NCBI GenBank assembly: GCA_003222675.1
Contig: QHWT01000065.1
Span: forward strand, 3,438-46,247
Direction of reading: 5' to 3'
Source: Acidobacteriota bacterium
GTDB lineage: Bacteria > Acidobacteriota > Vicinamibacteria > Vicinamibacterales > 2-12-FULL-66-21
DNA: 42,810 nt
Shown here: positions 8,912-16,109 of the stretch, piece by piece
Numbering within the stretch: position 1 is the first letter of the stretch
Layout of the letters: every line of letters begins with the position of its first letter
Position numbers and translations under genes: made by a program
Notes under the pieces: generated by a model
The model's input: the letters and a program-made list of their open reading frames with translations, nothing else
The model's database searches: none
What the model was told of the DNA's origin: nothing

Positions 8912-10231
8912 TCAAAGCGTGATATCGGCGGACTTGCCGAGTTTTTCGTGCGCGAAGCGCGCGACGAGGCCGCTCAAGCCGATCAGTCCGACCAGATTCG
9001 GAAAGACCTGCAGCGCGTTCATCAGGTCGCCCCAGGCCCAGACGACCTCCACCTTCGTGACCGCGCCGAACGGAATCAGCAGGCAGTAGATCCACCGGTA
9101 CGGAAGCGTCACCGTCCGGCCCAGAATGTATTCGAAGAACTGTTCTCCGTAATACGCCCATCCGATCAGCGTCGTATAGCCGAAGAGGAATACACAGAAC
9201 GCGACAATCCAGCCGCCCACGGTCGGCATCACGGTATTGAAGCCTGCCGCGACTGCGGCGCTGCTCGTGAGGCCCGACTGCCAGACGCCTGTGAGCAAGA
9301 TTGTCATCGCGCTGATCGTGGAGGTCACGAACGACACGGTGAACACTTCGATCACCGCGTTCAACCCCTGTTGCACGGGCTGCGAGCTCTGCGCCGTGCC
9401 GTAGGCGACCGCGGCGGTGCCGTAGCCCGCCTCGTTCGCGTAGATGCCCCGCGCGATTCCATACCGCATCGCGATCAACATTCCGAGCGTTCCGCCCGCC
9501 GCGGCCTGCATCGAAAATGCCTGTGCGACGATGGAAGCGAACACGCCGGGAATGCGCGCGGCATTGAACAGAATGACGATGAGGCCGCCAACGAGATACA
9601 GCCCGACCTTGAGCGGCGACAACTTTTCAGCCGCGCGGCCGATGGACTCGATGCCGCCGATGATTACCAGCCACGTGAGCACGGCGACGAGGACGCCGAC
9701 CGCGATCTTCGGAATGCCGAAGACAGAATTGATGACCAGAGCGATCGAATTCGGCTGCGTAAACGGCGTGGTCGTCAGAGCGGCCACCGCAGCGACGAGC
9801 GCAAAGAGCCAGGCGAGAAACGGCGACTTCATTCCGTCGCGCAGGTAATACATCGGCCCCGACAGCACCGACGTTCCACGCACCTCGCGGAAGCTGAGAC
9901 CGAGCGTCGCTTCCGCGAATTTGATCGCCATCGCGACGAACCCGTAGATCCAGATCCAGAAGAGCGCGCCCGGCCCGCCGGACACGATTGCCGTCGCCAC
10001 GCCGGCGATGTTGCCCGTGCCGATCGAGGCGGCCAGCGCCGTCATGAACGCCTGGAACGGCGTCAGCGCGCCGGTCGTCCCCGTTCCCCCCCGCACGAAT
10101 GCGGTCCGCCACGCCTCGACGAATCGCCGGATCTGCACGACCCCGGTGCGCACGGTCAGCCACAAACCGGCGCCGAGCAGCACGCCAATGACCCAGGGCA
10201 TGAAGAGTCGATCGGCGAGGGCCTGAATCAT
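8912..10231 (-). CDS. Alanine/glycine:sodium symporter (AGCS family)
   Basis: A 439-residue inner-membrane carrier with about ten hydrophobic segments. The family hallmark is clear: GTGNIAGVATAIVSGGPGAL near residues 70-90, followed by LFWIWIYGFVAMAIKFAEATL. Further family-typical pieces are RYGIARGIYANEAGYGTAA and the late TTLIGWAYYGEQFFEYILG. AGCS proteins import alanine or glycine with sodium or protons; the substrate here is not resolved. No Shine-Dalgarno is present. TACAAT (10244-10239) ends 7 nt before the ATG, and a repeat element fills the region immediately upstream, so transcription may begin at the start codon. Confidence 0.93.
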   Translation of the reverse strand: MIQALADRLFMPWVIGVLLGAGLWLTVRTGVVQIRRFVEAWRTAFVRGGTGTTGALTPFQAFMTALAASIGTGNIAGVATAIVSGGPGALFWIWIYGFVAMAIKFAEATLGLSFREVRGTSVLSGPMYYLRDGMKSPFLAWLFALVAAVAALTTTPFTQPNSIALVINSVFGIPKIAVGVLVAVLTWLVIIGGIESIGRAAEKLSPLKVGLYLVGGLIVILFNAARIPGVFASIVAQAFSMQAAAGGTLGMLIAMRYGIARGIYANEAGYGTAAVAYGTAQSSQPVQQGLNAVIEVFTVSFVTSTISAMTILLTGVWQSGLTSSAAVAAGFNTVMPTVGGWIVAFCVFLFGYTTLIGWAYYGEQFFEYILGRTVTLPYRWIYCLLIPFGAVTKVEVVWAWGDLMNALQVFPNLVGLIGLSGLVARFAHEKLGKSADITL

Positions 10232-10248
10232 GGGGAAAATTGTATGTG

Positions 10249-10332
10249 GATTGGGTAATTGGGTGATTGGGTGATTGCGTGATTTGGTGATTCAGTCACC
10301 AATTCCCTGAATCGCCAATTCACCCGAATCAC
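10249..10332. repeat. GTGATTGG-word repeat between the SDR and symporter genes
   Basis: Five imperfect copies of GGGTGATT/TTGGTGATT are followed by their complement (CACCAATT...GCCAATTCACCC). The element abuts the stop codon of the upstream SDR gene and ends near the symporter's -10-like box. The same words recur at 24352-24482, defining a small dispersed family. Confidence 0.65.
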
Positions 10333-11108
10333 ATGTTCGATCGTCCCTGGACGCCGTCGACGGCAATGGATGCGCCGCTGATCCAGCTGGCGCGCGAGGA
10401 CGCGAGGAACGCGACGATGTTCGCGACCTCGTCGGCGCGGCCGAAACGTCCGAACGGGAGCTCGCGTTTGATGAAGTCGGCGATGCCTGCCGGGTCGGCC
10501 TGCTGGCGCTTGTGCCAGGAGCCGCCCGCAACGAAGATCGATCCCGGCGCGACGCTGTTCACGCGGATGTTCGCCGGTGCGAGCTGCTGCGCCATCGCCT
10601 TCGCGAGGCTGATCTCCGCCGCCTTGACGGCGTTGTAGGTCATGCGGCCGCCGGACTCGCGTCCCCAGATGGACGCGATCATGATGATCGAACCGCCGCC
10701 GCGGCTTTTCATGTGCGGCACGGCGAGACGCGACGCGCGGATCGCCGGAAACAGCGTCTCGTCGAACGCCGCCTGCCATTCCGCATCCGTCGTGCCCAGC
10801 AGGTCGGATCCGCCGGCGCGTCCCACGTTGTTGACGAGGACGTCGAGGCCGCCGAACGCGTCGACGGTGCGCGTGATCACCATGTCGATGCCAGCCTCGG
10901 TCGACACGTCTGCCTGCACCGCGATGATCATGTTCGGCCGCTTCGCGAGGGCCTCGACTTCGATCGCCGCTTCCGCAAGCGTCTCCGCGCCGCGCGCGCA
11001 GATGCAGACGCGGCATCCTTCCGCCACCAGCGCACGGGCGCTCGCGAGGCCAAGTCCACGGCTCGAGCCGGTGACGACCGCGACTTTGTCAGACAGTAGA
11101 AAGTCCAT
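10329..11108 (-). CDS. SDR-family NAD(P)-dependent oxidoreductase
   Basis: A 259-residue classical short-chain dehydrogenase/reductase. TGSSRGLG near residue 13 is the nucleotide-binding TGxxxGxG, followed by VNNVG. The catalytic pair is YNAVK, with the Ser of MIASIWG twelve residues before the Tyr. The C-terminal SGASIAVDG is typical of FabG-like members. The substrate cannot be inferred. The start is the ATG giving MDFLLSDK, which fits family length; an in-frame upstream start adds eight non-conserved residues. No Shine-Dalgarno is obvious. Confidence 0.9.
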   Translation of the reverse strand: MDFLLSDKVAVVTGSSRGLGLASARALVAEGCRVCICARGAETLAEAAIEVEALAKRPNMIIAVQADVSTEAGIDMVITRTVDAFGGLDVLVNNVGRAGGSDLLGTTDAEWQAAFDETLFPAIRASRLAVPHMKSRGGGSIIMIASIWGRESGGRMTYNAVKAAEISLAKAMAQQLAPANIRVNSVAPGSIFVAGGSWHKRQQADPAGIADFIKRELPFGRFGRADEVANIVAFLASSRASWISGASIAVDGVQGRSNM

Positions 11109-11295
11109 TTTTCGTTGGGACGCTGATCTCAACGAGGAGAGTACGCTTGTTTACGGACGGCTTCACGCCAAGTCCGCCGAGGTGGCGGAGACAACACTTT
11201 GTTTATTGTTCTCTGCAATCTCGGCGCGCTCCGCGTGAGATCGTCCGTGACACGTGAGCGTTGTCCGACGCTCGGCGGGTCGGCGGTGCGCCATT
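11109..11295. other. Intergenic region upstream of the SDR gene
   Basis: 187 bp separating the SDR start from the DUF547 stop on the same strand. It should hold the SDR promoter. No convincing -35/-10 pair, hairpin or small gene was seen. Confidence 0.5.
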
Positions 11296-12138
11296 TCACT
11301 CGATCCGTCCGCCGGTCAAGTCGTTCAGGCGCCAGTCGAACTCGTGGAACACAACCTTGAATGCGTTCTGCTGCACGAACTCCTTCTCGAGCGGCAGCAG
11401 GCCAGGCTTTAGGAACGTGAGGATCGCGCGCTCGATCGGGGAGCGCTCGGCAAAGGCAGGATCCGCCTTGTCGTAAGCGGCAACGAATTCCCGCTCGCGC
11501 CAGCTCAGGATGGGCGTTATTGACATCTGGTTCGTCATTCGATCGATGCGCACCATCTGCCGGTCGGTCACGAATTCCTGTTGGAGATTCGCCAGCTGCT
11601 TCTCCAGGCGATCACCTGTATACGCCTCGCTGCGAAGCCGGCCGCTGCCGACGGCGCCGCGGCCGAGCGCAAGGTACAGGCGCGGCTCCTTGAACTCCGG
11701 CAGGATCGTCTTCTCGATCTGCTCGAGGGTGACGGCGCGGCCGGCGGCGCGGAAGGCGGCCTGCTCGTACCCGGGAATCTGACGGATGCTGTTCGCCGGA
11801 TAGCTCGTGCTGCGGCTTCGAATGGGATAGTGATTGATCACCGTCTGGAGAATGACCGCGTTATACGTGTCGACCCAGAAAGCCATCTGCCGCACCTTCG
11901 ACCAGCTCTGGTACGTCGCAGCAGGCACATTGAGCGACACGATGTACCGATCGAGCCGCCCGCGCTCGCTCTTCAGCGCGCGGTAGTACACCAGCCCATC
12001 GCGCACGTTGATGTCGAGAATCTGATCGAGCGGCCGGTGAAGCAGTTCCGTCCCGGGATCCGGCGTGTATTGCAGCGCGCGTGCGCCGAGCATGGGACCG
12101 GACACGCAGAGCGCCAGAATGAGAGCGAGAGTTCTCAT
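11296..12138 (-). CDS. Secreted DUF547-domain protein
   Basis: A 280-residue protein with a signal peptide (MRTLALILALCVSGPMLGAR). The rest matches DUF547: GLVYYRALKSERGRLDRYI, then FWVDTYNAVILQTVINHYPI, RQIPGY, and RLYLALGRGAVGSGRLRSEAY. Family members often show ALNCGAxSCPxLR at the last position; here ALGRGAVGSGRLR lacks both cysteines. The function of DUF547 is unknown; a peptidase-like fold has been suggested for relatives. It begins 10 bp after the alpha/beta hydrolase stop, so the two are probably one operon. Confidence 0.85.
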   Translation of the reverse strand: MRTLALILALCVSGPMLGARALQYTPDPGTELLHRPLDQILDINVRDGLVYYRALKSERGRLDRYIVSLNVPAATYQSWSKVRQMAFWVDTYNAVILQTVINHYPIRSRSTSYPANSIRQIPGYEQAAFRAAGRAVTLEQIEKTILPEFKEPRLYLALGRGAVGSGRLRSEAYTGDRLEKQLANLQQEFVTDRQMVRIDRMTNQMSITPILSWREREFVAAYDKADPAFAERSPIERAILTFLKPGLLPLEKEFVQQNAFKVVFHEFDWRLNDLTGGRIE

Positions 12139-12148
12139 GGCTTACAGA

Positions 12149-12976
12149 TTACATAGGCGCGACGAGAAAGTCATGGAGCGCTTGCGCGAACTCGTTCGGG
12201 CGCTCGACGTTCGCGAGGTGCGCCGCCCCCGGGATGATCGTCAACCGCGATCGCGGCATCTTCGCCTGCATGCGTTCGGCTTCAGCGACAGGCGTCACCT
12301 GGTCGTGCTCGCCGACGATGACGATCGTGGGACACGACATGCGCGGGAGATCCGGGGTCGAGTCCGGACGCTCCATCATTGCTGCAAGGGCGCTATCCAT
12401 CGCATCGGGTGGAACGTCTTCGATCATCCGCCGGACGCCGGCCACGAGATCCGTGTCGGCATCCGGTGAAAGCAGTTTCGGCAACATCTGATCGGCAATC
12501 GCGGCAGGACCGTGCGCCGCCAGCAGCTCGCGCATCTGCGCGCGCGCCGCACGGCCGTCAGGTGAATCGGCGCCCGGACGCGTATCGGCCAGGATGATGC
12601 CCGTAAAGCGTTCGGGTGCGAGCCGGTAGAGCGCGAACGTCACGTAGCCGCCCATCGACAATCCGCCGATGATGGCCTGATCAATCTCGAGTCGATCGAG
12701 CAGACGCACGATGCCGCGCGCGTAGTCGACCATCGTGACTCTTTGCCCTGAAGGCGGCGACGGGGAGTTGTGGGAGATCCTGTGGCCGCCATCTTCAGGT
12801 GGAAGTGACGGCGCGAGTCCGCTCAACTCGGGTGCAATGAAACGCCAGCCGTCAGGCACGCGCGCGAGCTGCGGCCGCCACATCTCCGCGCTGAGCGGAA
12901 ATGCATGGATCAGCACCACGGGCCAGCCCGCGCCCGCCGCGAGATATCGCATTCCATCAATGACGTGTTCGCGCAT
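12149..12976 (-). CDS. Alpha/beta-fold hydrolase
   Basis: A 275-residue cytoplasmic hydrolase. The triad is visible: nucleophile Ser in GGLSMGGY, Asp in VGEHDQVTP, His in GAAHLANVERP. HAFPLSAEMW supplies the oxyanion-hole region. Closest in look to 3-oxoadipate enol-lactonase/haloperoxidase-like members, but no substrate can be assigned. A proline/serine-rich insertion (GHRISHNSPSPPSGQRV) sits after LAPSLPPED and is unusual for the fold. The start is the ATG giving MREHVIDGMRY. TACGAT ends 5 nt upstream of it and there is no Shine-Dalgarno. It lies divergent from the heme membrane gene. Confidence 0.88.
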   Translation of the reverse strand: MREHVIDGMRYLAAGAGWPVVLIHAFPLSAEMWRPQLARVPDGWRFIAPELSGLAPSLPPEDGGHRISHNSPSPPSGQRVTMVDYARGIVRLLDRLEIDQAIIGGLSMGGYVTFALYRLAPERFTGIILADTRPGADSPDGRAARAQMRELLAAHGPAAIADQMLPKLLSPDADTDLVAGVRRMIEDVPPDAMDSALAAMMERPDSTPDLPRMSCPTIVIVGEHDQVTPVAEAERMQAKMPRSRLTIIPGAAHLANVERPNEFAQALHDFLVAPM

Positions 12977-13149
12977 CTGCCATCGTAACCGGGATGCGCC
13001 CGCCTTCGCCCGGCGCGCAACTCGAGCGGAGCGCTTCGGCGAGGTCTCGCCGGAGCCCGCGCACAGATCGCGCAAACGGCGCGGACAAGGCCCGCCTTTT
13101 GCGGCGAGGCGGTGAGGCGCGAATCCGCGATGCGGTACACTCCGCGTCA

Positions 13150-13722
13150 GTGACCGCCGTCGACATCTCCGGCACCATCGCGCTCGGCGCCGTCGGACTT
13201 CTCACCACGAACCTGCTGCTCGGTCTGCTCCTGTCGGTTGGATACAACCCGACGCGGCAGTGGCCGAAGCGTCGAGTGAAGCTGTTCACGTTTCACAACT
13301 GGACCGGCTACATCGCATTCGCGGCGGTCGTCCTTCACGGCGGCGCGCTGCTCTTCTCCAGCGACCCGCGTTTCACCCTCGTCGATCTCCTGGTACCGCT
13401 ACGGTCGCCGAGACAGCCGCTCTCGAATACGCTCGGCGCGATCGGCTTCTACCTCCTCCTCTTCGTGGTGGCGACGTCGCTGAAGCACGTGCGCAGCGCT
13501 ACGGGACGTCACTGGTGGAAACGGTTTCATTACACGACCTACGCGGCGGCCGCCGTGTTCTTCCTTCACGGTGTCATCGCGGATCCACTGCTGCAGGGCC
13601 GTCCCGCCGACCTCATCGACGCGGAAAAGGTGTACGTGGAAGGCTGCGCGGTTGCGGTCGTGGCGGTAATTGCGTGGCGGATCCGGCACCGCAGGGCCAT
13701 CAGGCGCGCCGCACGCACGTGA
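13150..13722 (+). CDS. Ferric-reductase-like transmembrane heme protein
   Basis: About 190 residues from a GTG start, with five to six membrane segments. It resembles the ferric reductase-like transmembrane domain shared by MsrQ and NOX-type proteins. Paired histidines typical of b-heme ligation appear in FHNWTGYIAF, VVLHGGA, SLKHVRS, RFHYTTYAAAAVFFLHG. No flavin or NAD domain follows, so electrons must come from a partner, as in MsrPQ; no msrP gene is adjacent. TACACT ends 8 nt before the GTG. Earlier in-frame starts overlap the divergent hydrolase gene and encode an Arg-rich unlikely leader. Family confident, role inferred. Confidence 0.8.
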   Translation: MTAVDISGTIALGAVGLLTTNLLLGLLLSVGYNPTRQWPKRRVKLFTFHNWTGYIAFAAVVLHGGALLFSSDPRFTLVDLLVPLRSPRQPLSNTLGAIGFYLLLFVVATSLKHVRSATGRHWWKRFHYTTYAAAAVFFLHGVIADPLLQGRPADLIDAEKVYVEGCAVAVVAVIAWRIRHRRAIRRAART

Positions 13723-13786
13723 CGGCAATGTTCAATGTCGAACGTGCAATGTTCAGGGAACTTTCTCGACCATTCAGCGTTGAGCG
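13723..13786. repeat. AATGTTCAATGTCGAACGT-type repeat between convergent genes
   Basis: The words GCAATGTTCAATGTCGAACG, TGCAATGTTCAGGGAA and ATTCAGCGTTGAGCGTT repeat and partly complement one another. The element exactly fills the gap between the heme protein and glutaminyl cyclase stops, where a bidirectional terminator would be expected. Confidence 0.5.
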
Positions 13787-14554
13787 TTACCTTCGGACGA
13801 GCCGTATCTCGAACAGGCGCGGCCACCATTTGCCGGTGACGAACAGCCGATTGCCAGCCTCGTCGTACGCGATGCCGTTCAGGACGTCGGCGCCGCCGCG
13901 CTCCATCGGTGACAGCAGCCCCGAGAGATCGATCCAGGCGGTGACGCGGCCGTCTTTCAGCGAGATGCGCGCAACGCGATCCGTCTGCCAGACGTTCGCG
14001 AGGATCTCGCCGCGAACGTACTCCAGCTCGTTCAAGCTCTCGACCGGGCCGTTTTGATCGTGGACGGGGAGGCGACCGGTCTCCTGCAGGGTCGTGGGAT
14101 CGAGAAAACGCAGCGACGAGGATCCGTCGCTCATGATGAGGCGCGTACCGTCGTGCGTCAGCCCCCAGCCTTCGCCGCGGTACGCGAACGTCTTGGTCTG
14201 CTGGAACGTCATCATGTCATAGACGAACCCGATCTCGCTTTGCCACGTGAGCTCGACGATCGATCCTTTCCACTCGGTGATCCCTTCACCGAAGTACTGG
14301 CGGGGGATCGCGTGCACCTGCAGGACCTCGCCCGTCTTGAGATCAACCTTCCGGACGCCCGACTGGCCATTCATTCCGGTGCCTTCATACAGGAATCCGT
14401 TGCGATAGATGAGTCCCTGGGTGAACGCGCGGCGATCGTGCGGATACGACTGGATGACGCGGTAGCTGTAAGTGGGCGGGGTGCCGCCCGAACGTTGCGC
14501 CGGAATGAAGCCGATGGTGCTCATCAGGACGATCGTGCCGAGCCCGAATCGCAT
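13787..14554 (-). CDS. Glutaminyl-peptide cyclotransferase (plant/bacterial beta-propeller type)
   Basis: A 255-residue secreted enzyme that would convert N-terminal glutamine of peptides to pyroglutamate. Family-specific motifs: YPHDRRAFTQGLIY, LYEGTGMNGQSGVR, YFGEGITEW, ELTWQSEIGFVYD, GEGWGLTHDG, MSDGSSSLRFLDP, LNELEYVRGEILANVWQTD and DVLNGIAYD followed by RLFVTGKWWPRLFE. An N-terminal hydrophobic stretch (MRFGLGTIVLMSTIGFIPAQ) is a likely signal peptide. TATGCT ends 6 nt before the ATG with no Shine-Dalgarno, consistent with a leaderless transcript. Length and motifs fit an intact gene. Confidence 0.92.
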   Translation of the reverse strand: MRFGLGTIVLMSTIGFIPAQRSGGTPPTYSYRVIQSYPHDRRAFTQGLIYRNGFLYEGTGMNGQSGVRKVDLKTGEVLQVHAIPRQYFGEGITEWKGSIVELTWQSEIGFVYDMMTFQQTKTFAYRGEGWGLTHDGTRLIMSDGSSSLRFLDPTTLQETGRLPVHDQNGPVESLNELEYVRGEILANVWQTDRVARISLKDGRVTAWIDLSGLLSPMERGGADVLNGIAYDEAGNRLFVTGKWWPRLFEIRLVRR

Positions 14555-14872
14555 ACAGCTAGCATACCGGACTATGATACCGCTCCCTCCGCGCCTACGT
14601 CGGCGACATGGATTCGCATTACCTGAGTGATGGGCGTTGAGAATCTCAACGATGTGTCGGAGGCAGACAATCCGAAGAGGACCGGGGAGATCGTCTTGCC
14701 GCGCCCCTCACTGCTGGACCACACGCCGGCGCTGCTGCAGAAGATAACGGCGCGGATCGAAAGTAGGCGTCGAGGTTCGACCTGCTGGAGGTCTTCAAGA
14801 GGAACCGGCCGACGCTCTTTCGCCGAGAGTCTGAAGCCGCAAGCCAGCCGTCCGAATCTCGAGGCGCGAAAC
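14555..14872. other. 318-bp region without a confident gene
   Basis: No reading frame here looks like a recognisable protein. A plus-strand frame near 14627-14790 and another giving RFDLLEVFKRNRPTLFRRES near 14775-14835 could be remnants of a decayed gene, but neither is recognised. The region contains the upstream sequence of the cyclase gene and the 3' flank of the next gene. Confidence 0.4.
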
Positions 14873-15589
14873 CTATTTCTTCCGCGCGGCCGTGAAGGTG
14901 CCGTCGGCGAGGCCGCCGTAGCTCATCTCGCCCTTCATCGTGTCCTTGTCCACCACGGTCCCGCTGTACGACACGCTCAGGGCGTTGCCATCAATCGCCA
15001 TCTCGAATCCAAAGTCGATCGTATTGCCCTTCATCGTCCCTTTGAGTGGAAACCCGCCGTACTGCTGGCTCTGATACTCGCCGGTCAGTGATTCGCCGTC
15101 CTGTTTGAAGACAACCGTCGGCGTCGCGCTGATGTTCGGCAGCTCAATCGAGAACGCCCACGTGCCGGTGACGTCCACCTTTTCGGGAGGCGCGTCGCGC
15201 TTCGGCTGTTCCTTCGCCTGCGCGTCGCCGCGGCTGGCGCTCCACGTGCCGCTGCCCCCGCCGTGATCGAACGTCCCTTTCATCGCGTCGCCGTCCACGT
15301 CCCCTTTCATTGCGATCGCAATCGGGCCGTTCTCTCCCTGCATCGTGAACGAGAACGTGACGGTCTGCCCGCTCACGGCCCCGCTGATTGGAAACTCGCC
15401 GCGATCAGACGAGATGGTCCCGCTCGTGTTCTCGCCATCCTTTTTCAAGATCATCTTCGCGGGATAGCTCTGCCCGTTGGTCACGAACGTCGCGGTCCAC
15501 GTGCCCGTGACGTCGGCGCTCTGCGCCGACGCAGCCGAGGCAAATGTGAGAAGCGCCGCGATGTTGAGGATGATGGCTTTGTAAATCAT
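14873..15589 (-). CDS. Secreted protein with two repeated lipocalin-like domains
   Basis: A 238-residue protein with a signal peptide (MIYKAIILNIAALLTFASAASA). Two ~95-residue halves each begin DVTGTW and share KDGE..xG, FPxxGxxxGxTxxF and a D-x-MKG motif. The first half ends GGGSGTWSASR and the second GLADGTFTAARKK. A charged linker (AQAKEQPKRDAPPEK) joins them. The pattern suggests small beta-barrels of a kind common in acidobacterial secreted proteins; function unknown. The start is the ATG before the hydrophobic signal, not the longer in-frame extension. It is divergent from the small secreted gene that follows. Confidence 0.8.
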   Translation of the reverse strand: MIYKAIILNIAALLTFASAASAQSADVTGTWTATFVTNGQSYPAKMILKKDGENTSGTISSDRGEFPISGAVSGQTVTFSFTMQGENGPIAIAMKGDVDGDAMKGTFDHGGGSGTWSASRGDAQAKEQPKRDAPPEKVDVTGTWAFSIELPNISATPTVVFKQDGESLTGEYQSQQYGGFPLKGTMKGNTIDFGFEMAIDGNALSVSYSGTVVDKDTMKGEMSYGGLADGTFTAARKK

Positions 15590-15725
15590 GTCTGGTCTCG
15601 CTTGCCGCCGACAGTCGAGCTCGACGTCCGCGCGGCAATCACACACTGCCTCTCAATTAGGAACCGACGAGGGTCGGTGGCTAGAATCATAGACCGAGAC
15701 CGGCTTCTTTTGACTGGAGGATCCC

Positions 15726-16016
15726 GTGTTGAGAAAAAGCTTGTTCTTCGGGCTGCTGATGATGCTGGCGGTCGCCGTCGCCGCAAGCGCCGCGACAAAG
15801 ACTTACCAGGTAACCGGCCCGGTGCTGGAAGTTCGCCCTGACGCGATTGTCGTCCAGAAGGGCACCGAGAAGTGGGAAATCGCGCGCGACGTGAACACGA
15901 AAGCACCCGCGGACGTGAAAGTCGGATCGAAGGTGACGATCACATATCGAATGACCGCGGCAGATATCGAGGTCAAGCCCGGCGCCCCGGCGAAAGCGCC
16001 CGCCAAGAAAAAGTAG
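15726..16016 (+). CDS. Small secreted OB-fold-like protein
   Basis: A 96-residue protein starting at GTG with GGAGG 5 nt upstream. It has a signal peptide (MLRKSLFFGLLMMLAVAVAASA) and a ~50-residue beta-rich core (YQVTGPVLEVRPDAIVVQKG, KVGSKVTITYRMTAADIEV). The tail is Ala/Pro/Lys (APAKAPAKKK). The core resembles the DUF5666/OB-like domains of periplasmic proteins that hold metal or carbonate-like ligands, but this is a loose resemblance. Function unknown. Confidence 0.78.
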   Translation: MLRKSLFFGLLMMLAVAVAASAATKTYQVTGPVLEVRPDAIVVQKGTEKWEIARDVNTKAPADVKVGSKVTITYRMTAADIEVKPGAPAKAPAKKK

Positions 16017-16109
16017 GCCGCGTCTTCACCAGTTGCTGAACGCAGCCTTGGTCATTGATCTCGTCTCTTTCAATAACTTCTCAGCCGGCATTCGTCTGGG
16101 GAGCGGTAC
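16017..16109. other. Short gap between convergent genes
   Basis: 93 bp between the small secreted gene and the Asp-box protein gene stop. Nothing recognisable, and no strong terminator hairpin. Confidence 0.4.

Noticed and set aside
8744-10258. A 504-codon plus-strand frame
   Set aside because: Antisense to the symporter gene, highly charged (Arg/Asp/His), a typical shadow in GC-rich DNA.
14627-15091. A 154-codon plus-strand frame
   Set aside because: The second half is antisense to the lipocalin-like gene and the first half matches nothing recognisable.
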